Shown here piece after piece: positions 8,277 through 16,249 of a DNA stretch of 21,293 bases. The DNA lies in assembly GCA_948896875.1 (NCBI GenBank), contig CAQUWW010000003.1:44054-65346 (forward strand), in the 5' to 3' direction. The translations under genes were made by a program, and so were the position numbers. The notes beneath the pieces are model-generated. The model saw only the letters and a program-made list of their open reading frames with translations, was not told the origin of the DNA and ran no database searches. This stretch comes from an uncultured Acetatifactor sp. Lineage in GTDB: Bacteria; Bacillota; Clostridia; Lachnospirales; Lachnospiraceae. The stretch's first letter is position 1. Each line of letters begins with the position of its first letter.

Positions 8277-9905
8277 TCAATATCGCCGGTAGAGCACTGC
8301 GTTTTCCGCCTCCGCTATTTTTTCATATCCTGCCCGGATACAGCTGTCCTCCACAGGCCCTCCGGGCACCACGCAGAGATATTTGCTTTGCAGGTCTTCA
8401 AAATGCTCCAGAACATAGTTCTGCATACAACAGCTGATTCCAAAGCCCTCCGGCAGCGCATACAGCAGCTGCCACTGCGTATTGACAGAATCCCCATCCA
8501 CCGTGTCGCCGAACACCCATATCACCACATTTTCATAATTCGGCACATTCTCTTCCCTCAGAACCAGCCGTCCGGCAAGGGTATCCTCCCAATCCTCCAG
8601 CGCTGCCTGCCGCTCCTCCTGTACAAACGGCACCTGGTAATCATAAGGATCCAGACCCATATAAAAGAAGAAATAGGCAAAGGTCACTCCCAGTACCACC
8701 GCCTTTTTATAAAAAGCTGTCTCCATCCACGCTGTCACGAATACTGCCGCCGCCATAAAGGTCAGCAGGTGCTTGCTTCCCTCCGTCAGCTTATACATGA
8801 GTAAAAGTGCAAACAGCATGGCCACAAAGCAAAATACCAGATGGACTTCAATGTACAGCTGTTGGACTATTTTCTTTCTTCTCCCGCTCTTATCGGCGCC
8901 CTCCGCTTCCTTTCTCTGCCTGTCCAGTCTCTTCAGCGCCCTCCAGTCTCTCAGGCTCTGTACCGCCAGCACCATCATGCACACCAGATAACCGGCAAAA
9001 AATGCCCCCGATGGCAGCCCGGTGGAAAAGCCCTGGCGCATATGCCCCAGGAAATCCCTTCCCATATAATAAAGCTTTCCCAGGGTAAAACGGATGCCGC
9101 CCACCAGCCCCTGTTCCAGAAATGCGCTTACCCAATCTGTAAAAAACAGCGGCGCAAAATACTCCGCTCCCAGGTAGTGTTTGATACAGGCATACAATCC
9201 CACCACCAACCCCAACACCACAAAGGATCCTATCAGCCCCTTCCATCGGCTCCTGCGCACCCAGAAACAGACAGGCAACAGCAAAAACAGAACCAGATAT
9301 GGCCGCATCAGCGTCATCACGGCAGCCAGCAGGAACAGCAAAACCAATTTATAAGTATTCTCCCGCCGCAGATAATTAATCGCCAGAGAATAAAAAGTAA
9401 TCAACATACTGAAACAGATTACCTCCGGCATCACGGAAAGCATATAACGCACAAAAGGAGTATACAAACTGAACAGAAGCGTCAGAACACCCATCTGCTT
9501 CCAGGAGGGCCGCACAAGCCACACAAACAGAAAGCAGCAAAGTACCATCAGGAATAGATTACAATAGATGGGCGACATCAGATTCCAGCCAAACAACAGC
9601 CCCCAGAGAATCCACGGGAACACCAGAACCGGACTCCAGGCCGCAAAAGAAAGCTTCAATGCATGGCTTTCATTAAATCCAAAATATCCCTGAGGATATC
9701 CATACTTTATAATTCCTTCCACCTGCTTGAAGTAGAACAACTCATCATTCCATTCGGAGGCAGGCAGATAGACCTGACTCAGCGCGAAGCCCTGGGACCC
9801 ACAATAAACCAGACAGCAAACTATGGGAAGCGCCGCCAGGAGCAAGGCCTTCACCAGAGTAATGCTTCTTTGATTCTCTTTCCACCAGGCAGTTATTTTT
9901 TCCAT
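8277..9905 (-). CDS. Polytopic membrane protein, putative GT-C glycosyltransferase
   Basis: Protein of 542 residues with helix 1 at about 18-36, then SEWNDELFYFKQVEG (50-64), in which NDE (53-55) takes the place of the GT-C acidic motif, then YPQGYFGFNES and about ten helices. The last 110 or so residues are soluble. A lysine- and arginine-rich loop (about 305-335) separates two groups of helices and should be cytoplasmic. I do not know a characterised relative; the layout suggests transfer of a lipid-linked sugar. It starts 9 nt after the stop of the GT2 gene, and its AGGTGA ribosome site overlaps that stop, so the two are translationally coupled. The obvious model is that the GT2 makes the polyprenyl-phosphate sugar and this protein uses it outside the membrane, as in GtrB plus Gtr-type serotype-conversion pairs. 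Confidence 0.77.
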   Translation of the reverse strand: MEKITAWWKENQRSITLVKALLLAALPIVCCLVYCGSQGFALSQVYLPASEWNDELFYFKQVEGIIKYGYPQGYFGFNESHALKLSFAAWSPVLVFPWILWGLLFGWNLMSPIYCNLFLMVLCCFLFVWLVRPSWKQMGVLTLLFSLYTPFVRYMLSVMPEVICFSMLITFYSLAINYLRRENTYKLVLLFLLAAVMTLMRPYLVLFLLLPVCFWVRRSRWKGLIGSFVVLGLVVGLYACIKHYLGAEYFAPLFFTDWVSAFLEQGLVGGIRFTLGKLYYMGRDFLGHMRQGFSTGLPSGAFFAGYLVCMMVLAVQSLRDWRALKRLDRQRKEAEGADKSGRRKKIVQQLYIEVHLVFCFVAMLFALLLMYKLTEGSKHLLTFMAAAVFVTAWMETAFYKKAVVLGVTFAYFFFYMGLDPYDYQVPFVQEERQAALEDWEDTLAGRLVLREENVPNYENVVIWVFGDTVDGDSVNTQWQLLYALPEGFGISCCMQNYVLEHFEDLQSKYLCVVPGGPVEDSCIRAGYEKIAEAENAVLYRRY

Positions 9906-9914
9906 AAAACAGTT

Positions 9915-10862
9915 TCACCTTTCACGCTCCAGATTGATTTTTTCCCGGATCACATATTGAGGAGAATTATTCAGGCTGATATAAATCCGCCCAATATACT
10001 CTCCAATCAATCCCAGCATCAACATCATCATCCCTCCGAAAAAGACAATGGCCGCCATCGTTGAGCTAAACCCCATTGGCACATCCGGCTTCAGCAGTCT
10101 CTTCACAATCGTATAAATTCCATACAAAAAGCCAATGACCGCACTGGTCCCACCTATGGCGGTGGCAATTCTGAGCGGCTTGACCGAAAAAGCGGTAAAC
10201 CCGTTAAACCACAGAGAAATCAGCTTGTTCAGCGTATAACCTGATGTGCCCACACTGCGCTCCCTGTGGTTCACCGGTACATTCGCAATATTCCGGGTTG
10301 CTCTCAGCACAAGCCCGATGACATAGGGATAAGAATTCTCATAGCGGATCATGTCTTCCACCACAAACCGTTTCACTGCAAAATAGCTGGATATATACAG
10401 CTCCGCAGGCTTTCCCAGCATGGTTCGGGTCATGCGCTCATTGACTTTGCTTCCCAGATTCCGAAAAGCGGAGTGCTGCTTGTGCTCATACTTTGCATAT
10501 ACCGCGTCATAGCCTTCCTCCAGCTTGCCCAGAAGCCTGTCCACCTCGTCCGCAGGCGTCTGTCCGTCATCATCCAGGCAGACCACATAATCTCCGTCCG
10601 AATGCCGCAGCCCTGCCATCAGTGCGGAATGCTGCCCGAAATTTCTGGAGAAATCAATGCCCTTGATCTTCTCATCCTCCGCGCACAGCTTCCGAATCAC
10701 TCCGAATGTATCGTCCGGAGAGCAGTCATTTACCAGGAAAATATCATATTGATATTGTTCCATGGAATTCATTTTCTCTCTGATCTCCTCAATCACTGCC
10801 GGAAGTGTCTGCTCCGAACGGTAACAGGGAATCACAAAACTGATTTTCTTCTTGTCTTCCAT
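9915..10862 (-). CDS. GtrB/ArnC-type polyprenyl-phosphate glycosyltransferase (GT2)
   Basis: Protein of 315 residues. The N-terminal GT-A domain shows FVIPCYRSEQTL (9-20), VNDCSPDDT (44-52), SRNFGQHSALMAGL (72-85) and the metal-binding LDDDGQTPADE (96-106), which corresponds to LDADLQDPPE in GtrB, ArnC and YkcC. Two C-terminal helices (about 228-252 and 265-293) place it with the membrane-bound polyisoprenyl-phosphate transferases. It should move a sugar from a nucleotide donor to undecaprenyl phosphate on the cytoplasmic side; the sugar cannot be read from the sequence. The start at 10862 has AGAGG five bases upstream; the in-frame ATG at 10877 has no ribosome site. It leads the coupled pair with the gene at 9905-8277. 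The 139-nt gap before it (10863-11001) holds no recognisable terminator and only weak promoter-like A+T stretches, so read-through from the upstream operon is possible. Confidence 0.88.
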   Translation of the reverse strand: MEDKKKISFVIPCYRSEQTLPAVIEEIREKMNSMEQYQYDIFLVNDCSPDDTFGVIRKLCAEDEKIKGIDFSRNFGQHSALMAGLRHSDGDYVVCLDDDGQTPADEVDRLLGKLEEGYDAVYAKYEHKQHSAFRNLGSKVNERMTRTMLGKPAELYISSYFAVKRFVVEDMIRYENSYPYVIGLVLRATRNIANVPVNHRERSVGTSGYTLNKLISLWFNGFTAFSVKPLRIATAIGGTSAVIGFLYGIYTIVKRLLKPDVPMGFSSTMAAIVFFGGMMMLMLGLIGEYIGRIYISLNNSPQYVIREKINLERER

Positions 10863-11001
10863 ATCGTCCTCTTGCATTATGTTATAGTCTTACACTGTAT
10901 TATGGTATTCTGAATTTCAACTTTGCTCTTTACGCCGCGACAATCCAAACCATTTCAGAAAATTTTAGGAATGGTCATGCTGTTTTGGAACCGGCTTTAG
11001 A

Positions 11002-11550
11002 CTATTTTTTAACAATTCCTGCATCAGCCGGATTCAGCGCCGCCATCCAGATAATGTCACGATAGACTCCATCAATCCTCACATCATCCCGCAGGCAGGC
11101 CTCCCTGACGAATCCTGCCTTCTCATAGCTTCGTATGGCGGGAAGGTTATCGGAAAGGGCGCGAAGGTAGATTCGATGCAGCCTCTCCTCCTCAAAGCAA
11201 TATCGAAGCATCAGCTTTGCAGCCCCGGTACCCACGCCCCGGCCTCTGGCCTGAGCTTCTCCGATGAAAATCCCATACTCCGCCTTATTATGTTTTCTGT
11301 CAATATCCCGGATGTAGACACTGCCCAGAGGGGTATCCGTCTTCACATCACAGATGATGGTCTGCACTGCCCGCCCCGTCTCTATCATATTCCTGATCCA
11401 GTTTTCATGACCTTCTCTGGTAAAGAGCTCCTGATAAATGAAATTCCTCCGCACAGCCTCCGTGTTTCGCCATGCTATGATCAAATCCGTATCATCCCAC
11501 GTCATAAGCCGCAGATAAATTCCTGCTTTGGTATCTATATATTGCTTCAT
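11002..11550 (-). CDS. GNAT N-acetyltransferase, PseH/RimJ-like
   Basis: Protein of 182 residues covering one GNAT fold. WRNTEAVRRNF (27-37) and the H48-containing REGHENWI near the N-terminus, the acetyl-CoA loop EAQARGRGVGTG (98-109), and SDNLPAIRSYEKAGF (133-147) are all visible. This arrangement is shared by RimJ/RimL enzymes and by sugar-nucleotide acetyltransferases such as PseH. Its place in a glycan operon, with a PseC-type aminotransferase elsewhere in the window, favours acetylation of a UDP-4-amino-4,6-dideoxy sugar, but protein N-acetylation is not excluded. The ATG at 11550 has AAGGA 8 bases upstream; the in-frame ATG at 11556 is too close to that site. The frame is open a further 80 codons upstream, but that portion overlaps the preceding gene and is not GNAT-like. 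It follows the preceding stop by 14 nt and is the last gene of its operon. Confidence 0.8.
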   Translation of the reverse strand: MKQYIDTKAGIYLRLMTWDDTDLIIAWRNTEAVRRNFIYQELFTREGHENWIRNMIETGRAVQTIICDVKTDTPLGSVYIRDIDRKHNKAEYGIFIGEAQARGRGVGTGAAKLMLRYCFEEERLHRIYLRALSDNLPAIRSYEKAGFVREACLRDDVRIDGVYRDIIWMAALNPADAGIVKK

Positions 11551-11564
11551 TTTCATCTTCCTTA

Positions 11565-13358
11565 CTATTTTTCCTGTTTTTCCTCTTTTCCCACAGCATA
11601 CCTGACCGGTACCATAGTCCCTCCTGACAGCAAAAAGGGAAACACAATCATAATGGGATAAATATACCGCAGCTGCACCGTGGGCCCCAGCAGCAGCGTC
11701 AGATAATACCCCAACACCGGAAGCAGGCAGACACATTTTCGAAACCTTCGCCGCAGCAGCCACCAGCCGGCCAGCAGCAGATACAGCCACACCCAGCTTC
11801 CAGGCACAAACAGATACTTCAGCCCAGGGAGCTTCAGATACCCGTTATCATTGGCCCATTTTTCCATGCTTTCATGAAGTCCCGGCCACTTGCTGTCTTT
11901 GAAGATTCCCGCCTGCCCGATCTCGCCGTCCCAGCGGGTCTGCACATAGCCCCCGCCGGCTGCCTGCCCCTCCTGGGCATTCACCCGGGCGTGACTGATG
12001 TCATTGGGGTATAGATAGCCAGCATCCACCGCCAGCACCGCATTCACAAAATCTCCCGGATATTGCACAAGCAAATGTACATAGGTGCGGATAAAGTCTC
12101 CCATCCTGTATCTGGCCACATAGGTATTGGTATGGCTCTTCACCGGATCCGCAAAATCCGGCCGATACTTCCGATACGCCTCATCTAATATGAAATCATT
12201 GATCAGGGCCTTATCTTCCTCCTTCATGGTATTATCATCCTCCGGCAGCATGCCGATCCCGCCGTGATATACCATGGTCCGGGCCAACTGCTGAATCGGG
12301 GTGCTCAGCATCTCCCGCCGATCCCCCTGCTCTGCATTCGTCCCGTGATAAATTACGGAAAGCAGTACATTTCCCGCGAGGAAGGCCCCCAGTGACAAAA
12401 GCAAAAGCTTTCCCCAGAAAGCTCTCCCACCCTTTCCAAAGAAAAGCACCGGCACCAGAACCAGCAAAAGCACCACAACAGCATACTTTCCATTGTTGCG
12501 AAATAGAATCATACCCACCGTGGCCAGAAAATAGAAAACCCAAAACCGTATTTTTCCGCCTTCCTCCAGAATTTCCCGCAGCGCCAGAATCAGTACCACG
12601 AAAAAAGCACTGAATACCGTATCTTTTGTCACGCTTATGCTCATATACCAGTGAAAAGGATAGGCCATACAAAATACCTGCAATGCCAGCAGCCCTATCC
12701 GCCGTATTCTTCTCCGCCACAGCAGTGCGATACCAAATGCAAAGGCCGACGCCAGTAAAAGCATTTGAAACAGAGCATAGCCGGCAATCCCGGCATTGGC
12801 AGCACCAATGCCCCCCGCCAGCTTCTCTCCCAGCTCCAGCGCCCATTTCAGCAACAACGTGTGGGCGATGGGGTGATGGTCAAAATAAGCATTTCCCCTG
12901 ATCTGCCCCAGCTGAACCGGCATGTCATACGCACAGATGGCCGGATAATAAGCCAGAAATCCCGGCAGCCATGCCAGGAAGGTAAGACACAGTGACACAA
13001 GGAAAATCCTGCCTGCCCCTGTTCCCGGAGAAGGCGCCCACAGCCATGCCGCGCAGGCCCTGAATTTCCCTCCGGGCGCCCGGCCTTTCCCGCCTTCTTC
13101 GCCTGCCCTGACCGCTTCTATTCCTGTCCTGGCAGCCGCTCTGCGGAAGAGATAGCAGATTCCGCCTCCCAGCGCGCCTCCCAGCACAAGACTCAGACCC
13201 AGTGTCCGAAAGAGATAGCTGCCTGTCCACAGAATATTCCCCCGTTCCGCCAGTTCCCGGCCTGTAAGGCAAAAAAACAGAAACAGAAAGCCTGCCGTTC
13301 CAAATAACAAATATGAAGTTGGCCTTGAAAGCAGTTCCTTCCGCCTCTTATCCTCCAT
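11565..13358 (-). CDS. Polytopic membrane protein (DUF6020-like), putative GT-C enzyme
   Basis: Protein of 597 residues. Two helices (about 15-32 and 50-70) are followed by a basic, glycine-rich cytoplasmic loop (72-117), then a helix and the segment AYYPAICAYDMPVQLGQ (136-152) with FDHHPIAHTLL (159-169), and about eight more helices. The paired 'D...Q' and 'HHP..HT' motifs look like those of the uncharacterised DUF6020 family, and their position after a membrane helix fits a GT-C catalytic loop (inference). A large extracytoplasmic loop (about 330-525) lies between helices. Its ATG directly abuts the TGA of the preceding GT2 gene, with AAGGA 10 bases upstream, so translation is coupled. Together with that GT2 it repeats the arrangement seen at 10862-8277: a polyprenyl-phosphate transferase followed at once by a large membrane protein. 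Confidence 0.77.
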   Translation of the reverse strand: MEDKRRKELLSRPTSYLLFGTAGFLFLFFCLTGRELAERGNILWTGSYLFRTLGLSLVLGGALGGGICYLFRRAAARTGIEAVRAGEEGGKGRAPGGKFRACAAWLWAPSPGTGAGRIFLVSLCLTFLAWLPGFLAYYPAICAYDMPVQLGQIRGNAYFDHHPIAHTLLLKWALELGEKLAGGIGAANAGIAGYALFQMLLLASAFAFGIALLWRRRIRRIGLLALQVFCMAYPFHWYMSISVTKDTVFSAFFVVLILALREILEEGGKIRFWVFYFLATVGMILFRNNGKYAVVVLLLVLVPVLFFGKGGRAFWGKLLLLSLGAFLAGNVLLSVIYHGTNAEQGDRREMLSTPIQQLARTMVYHGGIGMLPEDDNTMKEEDKALINDFILDEAYRKYRPDFADPVKSHTNTYVARYRMGDFIRTYVHLLVQYPGDFVNAVLAVDAGYLYPNDISHARVNAQEGQAAGGGYVQTRWDGEIGQAGIFKDSKWPGLHESMEKWANDNGYLKLPGLKYLFVPGSWVWLYLLLAGWWLLRRRFRKCVCLLPVLGYYLTLLLGPTVQLRYIYPIMIVFPFLLSGGTMVPVRYAVGKEEKQEK

Positions 13359-14318
13359 TCACCTGTCATCCTTCCGGTTTTTTTCTGTTCTCTGTATTTT
13401 TTCAGTGTTTATTTTTGTCAATCTATATTCAAAATCGCGTCTATCCTTTGCCGTCATGACTTCCAGAATCATTCCGGCAAAAAAGGACTGAATACCTGCC
13501 AAAACCATAAAACCGCACACAATCATTGTAGGAAACCGAGGCACAAGGCCTGTTCTGAGGTACTCGCCAAAGACCGGAATCATAAACCCCAGAGCCAGTG
13601 CCACCAGCACAAAGCACAAAGCGCCAAAGAAATGCAGAGGCCGATAGTTTCTGTACAGCTGCAGCATTTTTCGGATCACCCGCATACCGTCGCTGTAGGT
13701 GTTCAGCTTGGACACGCTGCCCGCCGGGCGATCGCGGTATTCCACCACCACGTTTTCCACCTGCATATTATAGTTTACCGCATGAATTGTCATCTCTGTC
13801 TCAATCTCAAACCCCTGAGAGAACACAGGAAATGTCTTGACAAATCCGTAGCTGAAGGCCCGGTAGCCGGTCATAATATCTTTAATATCCGTGTGAAACA
13901 GCCTGTTAATCCCAAAACGCATGAGACTGTTGCCAAAATTGTGAAAAGGCCGTTTGTTCTCCGTAAAATAGGTGGATGACAGCCTGTCTCCTACTACCAT
14001 GTCCGCATTGTGTTTCAACACCCTGTCCGTCATCTCTCCGGCACACTCCAGCGGATATGTGTCATCTCCGTCTATCATCAGATAGCACTCCGCCTCAATC
14101 TCCCGGAACATTCTGCGGATCACGCTTCCCTTGCCCTGCCGGTACTCATAGCGTATGCACGCCCCCGCGGCTTTCGCCAGCTCCACCGTCCTGTCGGTAG
14201 AATTGTTATCATATACATAAATCACCGCCTCAGGCAGCGCTTCCCGTACATCCTGTACCACCTTCGCAATCGTCTGTTCTTCATTATAGCAGGGAATCAA
14301 TACTGCAATTTTGTCCAT
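13359..14318 (-). CDS. DPM1-like polyprenyl-phosphate glycosyltransferase (GT2)
   Basis: Protein of 319 residues. The GT-A domain shows VLIPCYNEEQTI (6-17), YDNNSTDRT (36-44), the metal-binding IDGDDTYP (82-89) and DIMTGYRAFSYGF (147-159), followed by two C-terminal helices (about 229-252 and 265-292) and a highly charged cytoplasmic tail. This is the dolichyl-phosphate-mannose-synthase-like branch of GT2, distinct from the GtrB-like enzyme at 10862. Its donor is probably GDP-mannose or a UDP-sugar, and its acceptor undecaprenyl phosphate. ManC further right in the window makes GDP-mannose plausible. The ATG at 14318 has AGAGG 8 bases upstream; the frame stays open to 14510, but that region contains the promoter at 14428-14436, so the longer form cannot be made from it. 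It heads the three-gene operon ending at 11002. Confidence 0.87.
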   Translation of the reverse strand: MDKIAVLIPCYNEEQTIAKVVQDVREALPEAVIYVYDNNSTDRTVELAKAAGACIRYEYRQGKGSVIRRMFREIEAECYLMIDGDDTYPLECAGEMTDRVLKHNADMVVGDRLSSTYFTENKRPFHNFGNSLMRFGINRLFHTDIKDIMTGYRAFSYGFVKTFPVFSQGFEIETEMTIHAVNYNMQVENVVVEYRDRPAGSVSKLNTYSDGMRVIRKMLQLYRNYRPLHFFGALCFVLVALALGFMIPVFGEYLRTGLVPRFPTMIVCGFMVLAGIQSFFAGMILEVMTAKDRRDFEYRLTKINTEKIQRTEKNRKDDR

Positions 14319-14427
14319 CACTTCATCCTCTTCCTCTGTTTCTACATACACACCCACAGACAAAACCCCGCTGCAGGCTGACCCCGCCCGGTTCATTTCC
14401 CGCAGGAAAAAAGTGTAGATATAATAA

Positions 14428-14436
14428 ATTATAACA
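14428..14436 (-). promoter_or_regulatory. Extended -10 promoter of the DPM1-like operon
   Basis: On the minus strand the sequence reads TGTTATAAT, a perfect TGn-TATAAT extended -10, about 110 nt upstream of the GT2 start at 14318. The -35 position (TGGCTG at 17-base spacing) is weak, as is usual for extended -10 promoters. The leader would be about 100 nt long. Confidence 0.6.
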
Positions 14437-14538
14437 CTTTCGCTCCATATCAGCCACTTTTTTATAAAAATATCTCTGAAATCCTCCGGAATACTTCCCT
14501 GCTGCTCCAAATTACAGCTGGATTTTGTATGAAGAATG

Positions 14539-14547
14539 TGCTATAAC
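14539..14547 (+). promoter_or_regulatory. Extended -10 promoter of the PMT-like operon
   Basis: TGCTATAAC matches the extended -10 consensus in all but the last base. The -35 region (TGGATT at 14519-14524) is weak. Transcription would begin near 14554, at the first copy of the 17-base direct repeat, giving a leader of about 58 nt. The ribosome site AAGGAG at 14598-14603 lies 8 bases before the ATG at 14612. Confidence 0.55.
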
Positions 14548-14549
14548 AA

Positions 14550-14591
14550 TTTTAGATTACTTCTATCAAAATTATTTTAGATGATTTCTAT
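14550..14591 (+). repeat. 17-bp direct repeat in the leader of the PMT-like gene
   Basis: TTTTAGATTACTTCTAT at 14550-14566 recurs as TTTTAGATGATTTCTAT at 14575-14591, matching at 15 of 17 positions with a 25-bp offset (about 2.4 helical turns). Both copies lie between the -10 element and the ribosome site, which is a common position for a repressor operator. The regulator is not in this window. Confidence 0.5.
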
Positions 14592-14611
14592 GGAACCAAG
14601 GAGAGATACCG

Positions 14612-16210
14612 ATGCCATTCAAATTTCAAAAAATCCGTTCCTTCCCAAATGTGTTCCTTCCTCTGCTGATATTATGTCTGGGTGCGGTCATCCGCCTGCT
14701 CTTTCTCGGAACCGTTCCGGGCGGCATGCATCAGGATGAAGCCATTGTAGCCTGGAATGCTTTTGCTGTTTTTAACGAAGGAATGGATTCTGCCGGAAAC
14801 CGTTATCCTATCTATATGGCTGACTGGGGTGACGGCCACAGTCCTCTGTATGGATGGCTTTTGACGCCGATTTATATTCTCACCGGCGGTCATGTCGCCC
14901 CCGCATACCTGAGCCGGCTTCCTCAGGCCATTGTATCCATTTTGACCCTTTGGACAGTCTACCTTTTGATGAAGCGGCTTTTCAACTCCAGGGCGGCCCT
15001 GTGGAGTCTCTTTCTCCTTGCCATCTGCCCCTGGCATATTATGATGTCCCGCTGGGGACTGGATGTCAATCTCGCCCCGGGCTTTCTGATCTTCGGTCTG
15101 TATTTCTTCCTCAAAGGCCTGGAGAAAAAAGGCTTTTTACTGCTATCCGCAGTTTTTTACGGTTTCAGTCTGTATTCCTACGCCCTGCTTTGGCCCATCG
15201 TTCCATTCATATTGGCACTGCAGATTTTATACTGTCTTTATTATAAAAAATTGCGAATAGACAAGTGGAGTCTGCTGGCGTCTCTGCTTCTGTTCCTCAT
15301 TGCATTGCCATTGATTTTGTTTGTGCTTGTAAATTCTGACATCCTTCCTGAAATCACCCTTCCCTTTATGACGATTCCCAGGATGCCCGGATACAGAGGT
15401 TCTGAAATTGCTTTTCAGCTGTCGCAGATGTGGGCAAATTTCCGCAATGCCCTTTCCATTCTCTGGCATCAGAATCAGGGGGCTCCTTACGACATACTCC
15501 TTCCCTGGGGATTATTTTATGATATTGGGCGTGTATTTATCGTAATCGGTACGTTGGCTTTACTGGTTCGCCTGTTTTCTGCCTTTCGGAAGAAATCTTT
15601 TGCCGGGGAATATTTTCTGTTTGCCCAGCTGGCCGGAGGCGCATTTTCTTGTGTGCTGGTCATGGCAAGTCCCCATCAGATTAATGCGCTCTATATTCCT
15701 CTGGTTCTCAGTCAGGCTTATGGCGTGTGGTTTGTGACAGATTATTTGCGGAAGAAGAGCTCAGCCATAGGAAAAATAATGCCTCCCCTGCTTGCCATCC
15801 TCTATCTGATCTGCCTGTTGCTGTTTCAGAGAGATTACTACACCAAATATCGCCAGATCGCAAGCGCTTATTTTGCCGAAGGCCTTGAAGAATGCATTGA
15901 TTATGCCAGAGAACAATGCATCGAGAAAAACATATCCGTGATCAGTGTGGAAAAGGCGGCACAATGGCCAAGATTACTCCTTTATACGGAGACATTGCCC
16001 TCCGAATATCTGTCCACCGTTGTTTACGATGAGCCGCCGGCACCCGCAAGTTTCGAGAACGACGGTCTGCATATCAATACGCGAATCCAGTTTGATGAGC
16101 TGACCCGGGAAAGTATTTATGTTTTATACTTTACGGATATGTATGCTTTCGAGGATGATTTTATCCTGACCCGTTTTCATGACTGGTGTGTTGCAGTTCC
16201 ACGTGACTAG
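14612..16210 (+). CDS. PMT/ArnT-like GT-C glycosyltransferase (GT39 type)
   Basis: Protein of 532 residues with helix 1 at about 12-33, then PGGMHQDEAIVAWNAF (36-51), the acidic motif of PMT/ArnT-type GT-C enzymes (D42, E43), and GDGHSPLYGWLLTP (73-86), the second loop motif. About ten further helices follow, then an extracytoplasmic C-terminal part from about residue 410. It should transfer a sugar from a polyprenyl-phosphate carrier, perhaps mannose made by the divergent DPM1-like GT2, to an acceptor outside the membrane; donor and acceptor are inferred. AAGGAG 8 bases before the ATG gives a firm start. Hand counts on a few 60-base rows gave about 44-52% G+C, seemingly lower than parts of the next gene (up to about 70%), so it may have a separate origin. 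First gene of a two-gene plus-strand operon. Confidence 0.85.
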   Translation: MPFKFQKIRSFPNVFLPLLILCLGAVIRLLFLGTVPGGMHQDEAIVAWNAFAVFNEGMDSAGNRYPIYMADWGDGHSPLYGWLLTPIYILTGGHVAPAYLSRLPQAIVSILTLWTVYLLMKRLFNSRAALWSLFLLAICPWHIMMSRWGLDVNLAPGFLIFGLYFFLKGLEKKGFLLLSAVFYGFSLYSYALLWPIVPFILALQILYCLYYKKLRIDKWSLLASLLLFLIALPLILFVLVNSDILPEITLPFMTIPRMPGYRGSEIAFQLSQMWANFRNALSILWHQNQGAPYDILLPWGLFYDIGRVFIVIGTLALLVRLFSAFRKKSFAGEYFLFAQLAGGAFSCVLVMASPHQINALYIPLVLSQAYGVWFVTDYLRKKSSAIGKIMPPLLAILYLICLLLFQRDYYTKYRQIASAYFAEGLEECIDYAREQCIEKNISVISVEKAAQWPRLLLYTETLPSEYLSTVVYDEPPAPASFENDGLHINTRIQFDELTRESIYVLYFTDMYAFEDDFILTRFHDWCVAVPRD

Positions 16211-16226
16211 TTCTCTTTTGTCAACG

Positions 16227-16246
16227 CCTTCGAAAGGAAATCCTTT
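16227..16246 (+). promoter_or_regulatory. Ribosome site of the second GT-C gene within a small inverted repeat
   Basis: AAAGGA at 16233-16238 is followed by its reverse complement TCCTTT at 16241-16246, and CCTT at 16227-16230 can pair with the same AAGG. The Shine-Dalgarno sequence for the ATG at 16250 could therefore be masked by a short hairpin on either side. The stems are short, and one loop is only 2-4 bases. Confidence 0.3.
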
Positions 16247-16249
16247 GCC

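Noticed and set aside
10863..11001. Promoter for the GtrB-like pair
   Set aside because: CATAAT and TATAAC occur on the minus strand, but no -35 or TG extension is suitably placed, so I did not list one.
11565..13358. Wzx flippase or Wzy polymerase among the large membrane proteins
   Set aside because: None shows the repeated helix pattern of MATE-like flippases or the usual Wzy-type loop signatures that I can recognise; the acidic loop and soluble tails fit GT-C better.
14319..14510. In-frame upstream extension of the DPM1-like GT2
   Set aside because: The extension spans a perfect extended -10 promoter, and GT2 proteins of this family begin right at the IPCYNEE motif, as with the start at 14318.
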